This document shows positions 8,698-16,412 of a DNA stretch of 41,022 nucleotides, piece after piece. Origin of the DNA: Desulfobulbaceae bacterium (GTDB lineage: Bacteria; Desulfobacterota; Desulfobulbia; Desulfobulbales; SURF-16); NCBI GenBank assembly GCA_020444175.1, contig JAHLLM010000046.1:1-41022 (forward strand), read 5' to 3'. Position 1 is the stretch's first letter; each line of letters begins with the position of its first letter. Made by a program: the position numbers and the translations under genes. Below the pieces are notes generated by a model. The model had not been told where the DNA came from and searched no databases. It was given only the letters and a program-made list of their open reading frames with translations.

Positions 8698-8842
8698 TTA
8701 TTATAAAAATCACACTTTGACAGTTGCTCGAAAATCACGTAACAATCTTTGACGCCTCAACTGTACTATTAAGAAGACGTCGGATATAATCGCTGTTTTT
8801 TTCTTCAACATCATCAAACTTACGCGAAATATTGAATTGTGT

Positions 8843-8920
8843 GGTGAGCGTAGCTCAGCTGGTGGTAGCTCCGGATTGTGGCTCCGGTGGTCGTGGGTTC
8901 AAGTCCCATCGCTCACCCCA
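8843..8920 (+). tRNA. tRNA-His (GTG)
   Basis: Acceptor GTGAGCG (8844-8850) pairs with CGCTCAC, followed by discriminator C and an encoded CCA ending at 8920. The anticodon stem CCGGA/TCCGG encloses a loop with GTG. The extra G at 8843 opposite C73 is the tRNA-His identity element. The T-arm is GTGGG TTCAAGT CCCAT. The 3' part of this gene is the attachment site of the element that follows. Confidence 0.96.
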
Positions 8921-8926
8921 TTTTTT
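8894..8926 (+). repeat. attL: tRNA-His 3' end
   Basis: A 33-bp sequence from the T-arm to the T-run is repeated exactly at 17922-17954. This copy belongs to the intact tRNA gene. Confidence 0.93.
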
Positions 8927-8930
8927 ACCC

Positions 8931-8966
8931 AAGGGTTTCAGGCAATTAGCTTGAAACCCTTTTTTA
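8931..8966 (+). terminator. tRNA-His terminator supplied by the element
   Basis: A 13-bp stem (8931-8943 with 8948 onward; one G-U pair) is followed by six Ts. It mirrors the host version at 17960-17997 beyond attR, so the tRNA keeps a terminator after integration. Confidence 0.85.
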
Positions 8967-9089
8967 TTTCATTATTATTCCCCCCACATTTCCCCCACTT
9001 TTTAATTATCGTTTCACCTATTACCCCTTAAGTCCTTTTATTGTTTTAAGAAACAAATTCCCCTATGCCATCCCTGACACCTAAGCCCC

Positions 9090-9121
9090 AAAAAAACCGG
9101 CCACCATCAGGTAGCCGGTTT
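9090..9121 (-). terminator. Minus-strand terminator at the left end of the element
   Basis: AAACCGGC pairs with GCCGGTTT around a 12-base loop, and on the minus strand it is followed by a run of Ts. It stops leftward transcription, probably from the 75-aa gene at 9467-9694, before the tRNA. Confidence 0.65.
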
Positions 9122-9258
9122 CATTATCAACACCATTGTGTTTTTTCATAGTTTTGGTCAAGGGTCTTTTCTTTCACTATCTTCAAGTCTTGTCCTTGAC
9201 AAGTAAATGGATGGTTGGTTTAGGTTAGATTAAACTCAAATTTTAAAAGGAGCCATCT

Positions 9259-9489
9259 ATGAAAAAAATCACCATGATAGCATCCTGTCTGGTTAACTCC
9301 AGCATGATATCGAGAATGGAAGATGCTGAAAATGCAGTTCGTCAGGCATTTAGTAATGACTTCCCAAACGATAATTTTGACACCTGGAACCAAGAGCTTC
9401 CTGACGATATTGCAAATAAAGTTATTAAAAATGTGGGCAGAGCGTCAAAAATAAATGTAACACGTTTCATTCAGGATTTTTGGGAATAG
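9259..9489 (+). CDS. Small element-encoded protein, unknown function
   Basis: A 76-aa protein starting MKKITMIASCLVNSSMISRM, with AAGGAG 7 bases before the ATG. The N-terminus is mildly hydrophobic, but there is no clear signal peptide. The C-terminal half looks helical (IANKVIKNVGRASKINVTRFIQDFW). It is the only gene of the element on the plus strand. A TTGACA at 9196-9201 could be part of its promoter, although the -10 is poor. Its end overlaps the end of the convergent gene by 23 bases. Lone opposite-strand genes at an island edge are often accessory or defence genes, but nothing in the sequence identifies this one. Confidence 0.6.
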   Translation: MKKITMIASCLVNSSMISRMEDAENAVRQAFSNDFPNDNFDTWNQELPDDIANKVIKNVGRASKINVTRFIQDFWE

Positions 9490-9694
9490 ACCCAATTCCT
9501 TTAAAGTCGTGGTTTATGGTCCGGTTTTTTTTCTTTGCGTCAAACTCCAATGCACTTCTGTCTTTCATGCAAATTGAAACAAAATCATCCAAAAATGAAA
9601 GATAATCGTATGAGCTAGCATCATCGGTATTTAGCCCAGCGCAAAAAACATCATCACCGCCATCATTATTGTTGGTAAATATTTTTATAATCAT
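9467..9694 (-). CDS. Small acidic element-encoded protein, unknown function
   Basis: A 75-aa protein starting MIIKIFTNNNDGGDDVFCAG. GAGGTG lies 6 bases upstream, a good ribosome binding site. It is acidic in the middle (DDASSYDYLSFLDDF) and basic near the end. It matches no family I recognise. It reads leftward after the capsid operon's terminator and overlaps the plus-strand 76-aa gene tail to tail. Confidence 0.6.
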   Translation of the reverse strand: MIIKIFTNNNDGGDDVFCAGLNTDDASSYDYLSFLDDFVSICMKDRSALEFDAKKKNRTINHDFKGIGSIPKNPE

Positions 9695-9749
9695 AGTTAC
9701 ACCTCACTATTGTCAAAATCAAAAATCCCTACAAATTTGTAATAAAAAG

Positions 9750-9800
9750 GCCCCTCTTGTGAAGTGATTTAAAATCACTGTGACCGTCACAAGAAGGGCT
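9750..9800 (-). terminator. Terminator of the capsid operon
   Basis: On the minus strand, GCCCTTCTTGTGA pairs with TCACAAGAGGGGC around a nested AGTGAT/ATCACT hairpin and is followed by CTTTTTATT. It lies about 180 bases beyond the end of the capsid gene. The bases in between (9801-9977) hold GC-rich inverted repeats but no gene I can support. Confidence 0.7.
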
Positions 9801-9977
9801 CCCAGGCCTGCAAAGGAGTTCAGACCATTTGCGTTTTGCTGTGCTCGGGCGAATTACGAAAAGCCCTGCGTGAACAAAGCGCCGTTCCTATCACGCCATC
9901 AGATTGACAAAGAGGGTTTGAGGACACCATTGCCCCGGGCGGCCCCCCATGTCAAAACATGCCGCCACACCATGACA

Positions 9978-11834
9978 CTATGACCTTTCAGCCAAAGTAA
10001 CAGCCCAAGAAAGAGTATCACCATTTTTCGGAGTAATAGCCTTGTTCCAAGTTCCCTGACCATCTACGCGCACAATTACCCTATAATCGGTCATATCTTC
10101 CATCCAACCGGGAGCATTGCTCTTGTCAATAGCAACCTCTTTTCGCAGACCTACTGCGTACTGAGTCCAATCAATAAGAGCAATATCGCCAACTGTTCCC
10201 AATGATTTCATATGCTCAGTAAAAATTACCTCAACACCAAAAATATAAAATTTGCCGTTGCTTTCCTTCAAAACAGGAACATGAGAGCCACCAGTCCCAA
10301 CCGGAATTGAAAGCTGGAGGAGTTGAGGTATTGCAGTCATATTTGCATGCCAGGTTGCGTTTTTGAGACAACGAGGCGCTACCCTAGCAAACATTTGTGC
10401 AAGGTTGCCATAGGTGATAGTGGATCCAAGTTGCCCTGTTTCTTTGGCAACTGTAATGAGTGACGGATTTGAAGAAGACAATGCGCCTTGAGGGCATCCC
10501 GCGCCAGAACCAAAGAAAAACTTGTCATCCAGGCCAAAGCCAACTGAAGAAACCAAAGCATTTTTCAACTGATCTTCAAAGCCAAGCCCATCAGCAGCAA
10601 GTTCGTTTGAAACCTGACAATAGATTGCGCCCTTCTGGGCTTTCAGTTCAATTTTTCGCATTTTGGCTGTCTGGCGTGTGCCTGTCCCTTGTTCAGCCAA
10701 CCATTGCATTTCAAAGCCCCCGTGTGTGGTTCCTCCACTTCTATCGTTACCGTCCCAGCCGGGGACATGCCGGGTGAGAGAGCTCATTGGCCACACTTGC
10801 GCACGGGGACGAACAATTTCATTTTCCAAAGATGAATCAAGCCACTCTGCAGCAAATTCTTCAGGCACAGAAAAGCCGCCCTCCGTGGCAACGGATTCAA
10901 CCATACTTGCCCTAGTGAGCCGGTCATCATAGCGGCTTGAATGGATGACATTTAAAAACTCTTCACCATTTTTAAAGCCACCACGATCAAGGTCTCTACT
11001 TTCGCCTAAATAAAACATGGCCCGATAACTGCGATCCTTACCGCATGGACCGCCACGGGTTTCAATTGTCTCTGAATCTCCGTCTTCATCTCCAATAGAG
11101 TCGGCAAAAGGAACAGGCCCGTTTGTGGTCGCGTTCATGCGTTTTTCAACTGCGACTTGGCCATTATCACGGAAGGTGACAAGGTCATCTCCGAATACTG
11201 CCGGCGCTAGTTCGTCAAAAGCACGCTGTTTCTCATGAAGCTGCAATTTTTCTTCATCGGTTATGGTTTCATTTTCGTCTTTGCTGATAAGGCTGCAAAT
11301 GCTTCTGTATAGTTTCAATAACTTCTGGTCTTTATTCATTATGTCTTTACCTCTTCGGTCATTTTTTTTCTGGTAAGATCGGCCAATTTTGGCATTGGGA
11401 TCTGCTGGAATTGCCACCAATGAAACTTCTAGCAATTGCCATCTTGCAACCCTCATAATATTGCCTTCAAATGTCCGCTTTAGGACTTGATAAGAAACAC
11501 TGACATGCTGCAAAACACCGTCAACAATGTCTTGCCATATCTCGTCAGCACGCGCCCCTTTGCTAACTCGCAAGTCACCCTTTAACGTGCTATCTTTAAG
11601 GGTGATATTTTCCACAACGCCAATCGGTAAATCTTTGTCATTGTGGCTGCAGAGTAACGGAACAGGGGAACGGCTCAGATCAATAGCTTCGTGCCTGTGC
11701 ACTAAAACTTCCTGGCCGTCGTAACGGTCAACTGGAAATTCTGTGCTTAATGTGGCTCGGACTGTGCGCGTTTCTATATTTATTTTTTTCCGGTCAAGCC
11801 TAAACCGGCATTTTGTTTTCTGCGTTTCGTCCAT
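9978..11834 (-). CDS. Fused HK97-type prohead protease and major capsid protein
   Basis: A 618-aa phage head protein. Residues about 10-160 are an S78-family prohead protease: His64 in LLCSHND with the following PIG, and Ser112/Ser114 in the HVSVSY motif, are its likely catalytic residues. A charged linker (about 165-260) leads to an HK97-fold major capsid domain from about 300 to the end (ESVATEGGFSVPEEF, later GSGAGCPQGALSS). Fusion of the two is known in some phages and lets the protease act as scaffold. AAGGAAAA precedes the first ATG. A second possible start, ATG at 11339 with AGAGGT upstream, would make a 453-aa linker-plus-capsid product. No portal or large terminase accompanies it. 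Confidence 0.9.
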   Translation of the reverse strand: MDETQKTKCRFRLDRKKINIETRTVRATLSTEFPVDRYDGQEVLVHRHEAIDLSRSPVPLLCSHNDKDLPIGVVENITLKDSTLKGDLRVSKGARADEIWQDIVDGVLQHVSVSYQVLKRTFEGNIMRVARWQLLEVSLVAIPADPNAKIGRSYQKKNDRRGKDIMNKDQKLLKLYRSICSLISKDENETITDEEKLQLHEKQRAFDELAPAVFGDDLVTFRDNGQVAVEKRMNATTNGPVPFADSIGDEDGDSETIETRGGPCGKDRSYRAMFYLGESRDLDRGGFKNGEEFLNVIHSSRYDDRLTRASMVESVATEGGFSVPEEFAAEWLDSSLENEIVRPRAQVWPMSSLTRHVPGWDGNDRSGGTTHGGFEMQWLAEQGTGTRQTAKMRKIELKAQKGAIYCQVSNELAADGLGFEDQLKNALVSSVGFGLDDKFFFGSGAGCPQGALSSSNPSLITVAKETGQLGSTITYGNLAQMFARVAPRCLKNATWHANMTAIPQLLQLSIPVGTGGSHVPVLKESNGKFYIFGVEVIFTEHMKSLGTVGDIALIDWTQYAVGLRKEVAIDKSNAPGWMEDMTDYRVIVRVDGQGTWNKAITPKNGDTLSWAVTLAERS

Positions 11835-11950
11835 ATTTTTCCTTTTTCTTCAAGCCAGCCTCAAGCGTTCACGCTTACCTATCAATGGTCACATTGGTGT
11901 GGTGCTGGGTTTATTTTTTTACGTTTTTTATCCATAAATGGGTTAATTGG

Positions 11951-12457
11951 TTATTTTTTGGTAAGTTCAGGCCTAAAGTCGGCTGGTTTCAACCGTTTCT
12001 GTTCAGACTTACTCAAAAGACCATATCGCGCCAGAAAAGCCGCCTGTGATTCAAAAATGAGGTTTTTCCCCTTGTCTAAATCCAGAATTTCAGGAATACC
12101 GAAGGAAGATTGAATTTTCGTTTCAAATCCATCTGTGTTTCCTTTACTGGAAATCTGCCAATACTCTTTTTTCATGTTTTTAAGCCGCTGGCCGCCTACC
12201 TGTTTCCTTAACCCTGGTGAATCATACTGCCACCACGCCCAAGGCCTTGACCCTGGGAAGTGTTTTATCCATTCGCGCAACAGTTTATACCTGCAGATCA
12301 ACCAGTGTTTGAAACCTGGATAGCTGAGAAATGAAAATTCATCATGAGGAATCTCTTCTTGGCTCGGCTCACGGCCATGTGAGAGAAAAAAAACATAATG
12401 CGTCTCAATTTCATAATCCGGTTTCCTGCGTTTTATTTGTCGTGGTTTTCTTGGCAT
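11951..12457 (-). CDS. Conserved phage/satellite protein of unknown function
   Basis: A 168-aa basic protein between the small terminase and the capsid gene. Striking residues include HGREP, a Trp/Pro-rich core (GSRPWAWWQYDSPGLRKQVGG, about residues 69-89) and a C-terminal ESQAAFLARYGLLSKSEQKRL. From memory, proteins with this RPWAWW...GG...E.Q..YL.R.GLL pattern occur beside P27-type small terminases in small prophage-like elements; I know no assigned function. It begins 8 bases after the terminase gene ends, so the two are translated together. A role in packaging or capsid assembly is inference from position. Confidence 0.7.
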   Translation of the reverse strand: MPRKPRQIKRRKPDYEIETHYVFFLSHGREPSQEEIPHDEFSFLSYPGFKHWLICRYKLLREWIKHFPGSRPWAWWQYDSPGLRKQVGGQRLKNMKKEYWQISSKGNTDGFETKIQSSFGIPEILDLDKGKNLIFESQAAFLARYGLLSKSEQKRLKPADFRPELTKK

Positions 12458-12465
12458 TTTTTATC

Positions 12466-12783
12466 TCAATATTGACGTGGCGGCCTTGGATCTTCCGGTG
12501 GTATATCAAGCTGCAATTCTCGAATTAACCGAGCAAATAGTATTTTGTTATCGCGTTCAGTCTTCTGCCCCGGATGTTCTTTTGTTTGATTGAACCTGTC
12601 CTTGATATAAGCTCCTTCCTTCTCTACCTCTGCTCTGGCTTCTGTTATCCTGTCCAGGCATTCACACGCAACTTGTAAAATTTTTAAATGGTGCGAATCT
12701 TCAAGCTGAAACTCATTTAAAACTTTCCGCCAAAACCTTTTTCCCTCATTTTGAAGGTGGCTTGCTGCTCTTGGTACTTTCAT
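12466..12783 (-). CDS. P27-family phage terminase small subunit
   Basis: A 105-aa protein that would recognise DNA for packaging and hand it to a large terminase. The helical N-terminal half (EGKRFWRKVLNEFQLEDSHHLKILQVACECLDRI) and the C-terminal half (KDRFNQTKEHPGQK...LIRELQLD) match the P27 small-terminase pattern, in which a conserved pre-HP segment precedes an R-LGLD-like end. GGAG lies 6 bases before the ATG. The partner large subunit is absent from the element, so a helper's large terminase would have to be used. This is consistent with redirecting helper packaging to satellite DNA. Confidence 0.8.
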   Translation of the reverse strand: MKVPRAASHLQNEGKRFWRKVLNEFQLEDSHHLKILQVACECLDRITEARAEVEKEGAYIKDRFNQTKEHPGQKTERDNKILFARLIRELQLDIPPEDPRPPRQY

Positions 12784-12854
12784 TGTTTCTCCAAAATTCG
12801 TATTAAACCGGGTTAATGCGCGTAAAAATTAGGTTGCCCAATCGGTATAGGTTT

Positions 12855-12893
12855 AGTAGGGCTCCAAAAATCTGAGCCCCCCCTACTCACTCC
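12855..12893. other. Hairpin between the small terminase and the 88-aa gene
   Basis: AGTAGGGCTC pairs with GAGCCC and a following CTACT across a 9-base loop with a C-rich bulge. It has no U-run, so it is not a typical terminator. It lies just upstream of the packaging gene and overlaps the end of the 88-aa gene. Its role is unknown. Confidence 0.35.
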
Positions 12894-13149
12894 ACACAAC
12901 ATCCAACAAAAAGCCTTGGAGCTTCATTGCAAGAATTCGCACATCTTTTTTTTGCCAATTGTCAGTAATCGAGGCGATACGGTCTTTGTGCTTCAGATAA
13001 AATTCTTTGCTTGGCTCATGAAGATCCTTCTCAACCTCATCAAGAAAGCCTGGGGCTGTGATTAACAAAGCGAATGGTTGCGCGTATCGTTTCATCAAAC
13101 TGGTTCTCTTTGAATCATCCTTTTTCAGCACTGCCTTTTTTAAATTCAT
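12883..13149 (-). CDS. Small element-encoded protein, unknown function
   Basis: An 88-aa protein, lysine-rich at the N-terminus (MNLKKAVLKKDDSKRTSLMKRY) and predicted to be mostly helical. It matches no family I recognise. AGGG lies only about 3 bases before the ATG, so initiation may be weak. It sits between the iteron array and the small terminase on the same strand as both neighbours, which makes it the first gene after the origin. Replication or packaging accessory roles are possible but unsupported. Confidence 0.55.
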   Translation of the reverse strand: MNLKKAVLKKDDSKRTSLMKRYAQPFALLITAPGFLDEVEKDLHEPSKEFYLKHKDRIASITDNWQKKDVRILAMKLQGFLLDVVWSE

Positions 13150-13227
13150 ATCCCTGAAACATTATTAATGGATTATGAGTATGTTTCTGGCCTTTTGACC
13201 GGATCCAAAATCCGTTTAAAACCAGGG

Positions 13228-13429
13228 AACTGTGGTAAACAGTTTCCCCCCCTATAGGGGACACGGTTACCACGGTTTTTTTATCCTATGATTTCAAACA
13301 CTTAAACTGTGGTAATTCGCCTTTACCTCGGTTTACCACTACCACGGTTATAATTGCTTGAATTAACAGTAAAAAAACTATGGTAATTGCCCTTTACCAG
13401 GTAACTACCACGGTTACCTTACCTCGGTT
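13228..13429. repeat. Iteron array, candidate replication origin
   Basis: Eight copies of an 11-mer with consensus (T/C)TACC(A/T)C(G/A)GTT. Forward copies lie at 13267, 13323, 13339, 13405 and 13419; reverse copies (AACTGTGGTAA or AACTATGGTAA) lie at 13228, 13305 and 13376. A perfect CCCCTATAGGGG palindrome (13249-13260) and an AACTGT/ACAGTT hairpin (13228-13244) lie among them. The array directly follows the primase/ATPase gene, as origins do beside pri-rep genes in phage islands. Confidence 0.72.
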
Positions 13430-13430
13430 T

Positions 13431-15245
13431 TTAGTCCTTAAACGCATAGTAGTTTTTCCTTTGTGAATGGGTTGCATCAGGGATTTCTTTTATTGTTCCC
13501 ATCTGAATAGCTCCGGTTATATATTGCCTTGCCGTCTTGTCCGAACATCCAGACTGCTGCATTATTGCTTCCTTCAATTGCTTCTGCCCTTCTACCTTCC
13601 CCCCCAACTCAAGAATGATTTCTCTCACCCTTCCAGGGGGACACATCACGTCACTTTCAGTAAGTCGATGAAGGAAATTTTTATCCCTTTCTAAAAGTAG
13701 TGGTTTAGGCTCCGGACCATTCCGAACCTTCACATATTCAAGGGTTCTCAAGATCTTATGCTCATGTTTCTTGTGGGTAAGAGCAAGGAGAGTATCAGCC
13801 CAATCCTTGATAGAAGACGCGCCCCTGGTCCGGTAGGCAGTAGCTACACCCTCGCTTGGCTTGCCGAAATGATGAACAACTATGGACGTTGTATTCGTCT
13901 TCCGGCTTATCTCAGTAACGGTATCAAGAATACGCCTCATCTGGACGTTATCATTTTCATTGACGCTGTGTAGGCTTGTGAGAGGATCCCAGATAATCAC
14001 ATCAGCATTGCTTTCTTTTATGAGCTCAAGGGCTAATTCTTTTCCTCTTGAAGTTCCAAGGTCAATTCGCAAAGTCGGTTCAGAGAACGATAGAAGGTCT
14101 GGAAAATTTTCTATTCCAAGGCCTTTGACCATTCGTTTCAGTCTTATGGCTTCAGTGTGCTCAGGATTCTCGAATTGAAAAGTAAATACCCTTCTGGACT
14201 TTGGAATATCCATTCCCAAAAAAGGCCAGCCCATAACAAGATGAAGGGCAAGTTCAAGCCTGAATGTGCTTTTCCCAACCCCGGACTCACCGGCAAGAAT
14301 CATCCCGGCCCCGGCTGGCAATATGCCATTTTCAATAACCTGATCTTGCTTAGAGTATTTCTTGGTCAGCAACTCGATTGCAGGAATAATTCTGCGTGGG
14401 GGGGTCCACAATGGAGTATTTTTAATACAATCAAGTATGGCTTCTTTTGCCTTTTCTCCTGAGTCGAAACGCTTAATAAAATCTGAAATATCTCCTTTTG
14501 AGGGCAAGTCCGGCAACTCAACAACCTTGACAATTGAGGCAACTTTAGAAACGCTTTCTGCCACTTTCTTTGTATGCTCTCTGCCAGGCTCGTCATTGTC
14601 TTGAAAAACGATTACTTCCTTTCCTTTCAAAAAATGGCTTAGTTCATCAGTCCACTTTCCGGCGCCACCTGGGTTACAGGTTGCACAAAAAGAATCTGAG
14701 CCATATAAGTTGTTGCAGTTAATTGAATCTTTTTCACCCTCAACAATGAATATCTTTTGAGCTTTTATAACCCTCGGCAGTTCAAAAAGAACCTTTCGTA
14801 ACCCTGCAGTACTCCACCTCCAGCCGCCATTACCATCTGGCCGCCTTTGGGGAAATTGCTTCTTATCCGTCCGGCATACTTGAAAAAGCAAATTGCCAGC
14901 TTCATCAACGTAGTCATAACTTTTAATTATGTTCATTTTGCTGTTATGGGCCTGAGTAGTAACCTGAGTATTTTCGTTGTCAGCAACCAAACCTTGATCG
15001 ATTGCCCACTGTTTAGCGGTTTTGAAATCACAACCCAAAGAGAGCTTGATAAGGTCGAACGAATCACCGTGTTCTTTGCAGTTGAAGCAATAAAAATTCT
15101 GGTCTTCAAAAAAAATGCTGAAACAAGTTCCACCGTTGCTATCATGACCTGCTGGGCAATTGCCTCCATAAAAACGACTACCATTCTTTTGTTCAGGTAA
15201 ACATCCTAAAACCCTTGCAGTTTCAACAATATCAGGCTTAACCAT
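13431..15245 (-). CDS. Primase/ATPase replication protein (CHC2, TOPRIM, RecA-like)
   Basis: A 604-aa replication protein. An N-terminal CHC2-type zinc finger (Cys30, His34, Cys53, Cys56) is followed by a TOPRIM domain (IVEGEKDS near 167-174 and FQDNDEPG near 214-221) and a RepA-like RecA-fold ATPase: Walker A GESGVGKST at 319-327, Walker B DVIIWD at 415-420, then VVHHFGKP. The C-terminal part looks like a helix-turn-helix segment (SGCSDKTARQYITGAIQMG). It would prime and unwind DNA at the iteron array lying just after its stop codon. Large primase-helicases of this type serve P4-like elements and phage satellites. The ribosome binding site GAGAG lies about 8 bases upstream. Confidence 0.9.
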   Translation of the reverse strand: MVKPDIVETARVLGCLPEQKNGSRFYGGNCPAGHDSNGGTCFSIFFEDQNFYCFNCKEHGDSFDLIKLSLGCDFKTAKQWAIDQGLVADNENTQVTTQAHNSKMNIIKSYDYVDEAGNLLFQVCRTDKKQFPQRRPDGNGGWRWSTAGLRKVLFELPRVIKAQKIFIVEGEKDSINCNNLYGSDSFCATCNPGGAGKWTDELSHFLKGKEVIVFQDNDEPGREHTKKVAESVSKVASIVKVVELPDLPSKGDISDFIKRFDSGEKAKEAILDCIKNTPLWTPPRRIIPAIELLTKKYSKQDQVIENGILPAGAGMILAGESGVGKSTFRLELALHLVMGWPFLGMDIPKSRRVFTFQFENPEHTEAIRLKRMVKGLGIENFPDLLSFSEPTLRIDLGTSRGKELALELIKESNADVIIWDPLTSLHSVNENDNVQMRRILDTVTEISRKTNTTSIVVHHFGKPSEGVATAYRTRGASSIKDWADTLLALTHKKHEHKILRTLEYVKVRNGPEPKPLLLERDKNFLHRLTESDVMCPPGRVREIILELGGKVEGQKQLKEAIMQQSGCSDKTARQYITGAIQMGTIKEIPDATHSQRKNYYAFKD

Positions 15246-15248
15246 GAA

Positions 15249-15377
15249 TCAACTCTCTGAAATTATTGTCAGTCGATCAAGAAACAAACTTGTTGTTCTG
15301 GTATATGGAAAGCGTGTAATAATTGAGGCTGCCAAGGGCAGACTGGCTTTAGCCAATATTTTCTTGAAAGCCTTCAT
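15249..15377 (-). CDS. Possible 42-aa peptide before the primase
   Basis: A short frame starts MKAFKKILAKASLPLAASII, is basic, and ends 3 bases before the primase start. It begins 13 bases after the AlpA-like stop. The AGG is only 2 bases from the ATG. It fills the gap in an otherwise tight operon, but may just be a translated leader for the primase. Confidence 0.35.
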   Translation of the reverse strand: MKAFKKILAKASLPLAASIITRFPYTRTTSLFLDRLTIISES

Positions 15378-15390
15378 AACCTGGAAATTG

Positions 15391-15648
15391 TTATGCCATC
15401 CGTTTTTGGTTTTTGACGTAAACTGCATCGCGTTGTAGCCAGTCCAAAATTGCATCTTTTGGGTATCGAATACCGGCACCCTTCAGCCTGATAAAATCAG
15501 GGCCGGTTCCTTCAAATCTCTTATTGGCAAGGGTCTTTGTTGAACCTGCAAGCCCAAGTTCAACAAGTTCATCAGCAGAATTTAAGGGCTTCAAATTCTC
15601 CGAGATGTTTTCCAAGAAAGTCTTTGTGACTTTAGTTTTGAGTGCCAT
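15391..15648 (-). CDS. AlpA/excisionase-like helix-turn-helix protein
   Basis: An 85-aa protein. Residues about 25-72 (DELVELGLAGSTKTLANKRFEG...RLKGAGIRYPKDAILDWL) fit the MerR-like winged HTH of AlpA and phage excisionases. The helix pair reads a site, and the RYPKDAILDWL end is the usual YxxxDLxxWL closing motif. Such proteins activate satellite or island genes, or promote excision. AAGGAA lies 7 bases before the ATG. It precedes the primase, a common order in P4-like and phage-inducible islands, so it is the best candidate for the induction switch of this element. Confidence 0.75.
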   Translation of the reverse strand: MALKTKVTKTFLENISENLKPLNSADELVELGLAGSTKTLANKRFEGTGPDFIRLKGAGIRYPKDAILDWLQRDAVYVKNQKRMA

Positions 15649-15674
15649 TTCTGGTTCCTTAATTGGTTAAAATA

Positions 15675-15730
15675 AAAAAGCCCCACCGATGGACAACAAC
15701 GCAATGCGATGTACCATCAATGGGGCCTTT
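15675..15730 (-). terminator. Terminator inside the element, before the AlpA-like gene
   Basis: On the minus strand GGCCCCATTGATGG pairs with CCATCGGTGGGGC and is followed by six or more Ts. It separates the ribbon-helix-helix-like gene pair from the AlpA-primase operon. Confidence 0.8.
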
Positions 15731-15767
15731 GGGTAACCGTTGCCGGTCTCGCAGGTATCCCGTTTTT

Positions 15768-15914
15768 TTAGTCTTCGAGTTTTGACTTTGTGTTGACGAA
15801 AACCTGACCTATCCCACCTTGGTTCATATTGATTTCAAGTTGAATCTGGCCAGTGAATTTGTCAGCAATCGCCTTAGTTATCGCTTCAACTATTTTTTTA
15901 ATTTTTGGTGTCAT
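15768..15914 (-). CDS. Small protein after the ribbon-helix-helix-like gene
   Basis: A 48-aa frame starting MTPKIKKIVEAITKAIADKF and ending NTKSKLED. It overlaps the end of the upstream gene by 17 bases, so it may be translated by coupling. The N-terminal half forms an amphipathic helix; the second half looks like a beta hairpin. An upstream in-frame ATG at 15983 would lie deep inside the previous gene and is less likely. Function unknown. Confidence 0.5.
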   Translation of the reverse strand: MTPKIKKIVEAITKAIADKFTGQIQLEINMNQGGIGQVFVNTKSKLED

Positions 15915-16251
15915 TGTCGTCTTCTGGAAGTTCAATTTTTGGAGTCCAGAGAGTGCGAGTTGCTTTATCTGTGATAACATCAATTCCTATGTTCTCACAT
16001 TCGGCAATAAATTTTTTCTCATCCCATTGTTCCTTGTCAGCATTAAAAATGATCCTCGTCAACAGGCGATCAATCTCGGCATCACGGTTTTCAATATTTG
16101 CATGTTTATAGGCCCTATCTAATCGGATTTCAAATGATCCGAGAAAATTTTCGATCATCTTTCCGATCATTACATTCGACTGCTTCGCTCGTACTTTTAA
16201 AAGAGCGTAAGCACCCTCATCCATTTTGATACCAAAGTTTTTAACAGCCAT
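15898..16251 (-). CDS. Ribbon-helix-helix-like protein of the element
   Basis: A 117-aa protein. The first 40 residues (MAVKNFGIKMDEGAYALLKVRAKQSNVMIGKMIENFL) resemble a short strand followed by two helices, the layout of Arc/CopG-type DNA-binding proteins. The rest is charged and helical with no motif I know. It lies between the integrase terminator and the AlpA-like gene, where a repressor of the element would be expected. The regulator reading is inference; the frame is supported by length and by its coupled neighbour. Confidence 0.55.
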   Translation of the reverse strand: MAVKNFGIKMDEGAYALLKVRAKQSNVMIGKMIENFLGSFEIRLDRAYKHANIENRDAEIDRLLTRIIFNADKEQWDEKKFIAECENIGIDVITDKATRTLWTPKIELPEDDNDTKN

Positions 16252-16412
16252 AATTTACACCATCACTATAGTTTTAATTAATTCATTAATCTCAATATAA
16301 CCACAACAAATTTAATTTCAATAGAAAAATTTAATTCTATACCATAAATTCAATTAACTCTAAAAAAACCAGCTCCCACTTTGATCAAAATTTCAGGTGC
16401 AATAACATTTTG

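Noticed and set aside
8717-8745. TTGACA with TAACAA at 17 bases as the tRNA-His promoter
   Set aside because: It is about 100 bases from the tRNA and the -10 is weak; a better or nearer promoter cannot be excluded.
9780-9983. 67-codon plus-strand frame beyond the capsid gene
   Set aside because: It starts inside the terminator hairpin, has no ribosome binding site and looks like no protein family.
13228-13429. CRISPR-like repeats
   Set aside because: The units are only 11 bases, lie in both orientations and are irregularly spaced, with no spacers of equal length and no cas genes.
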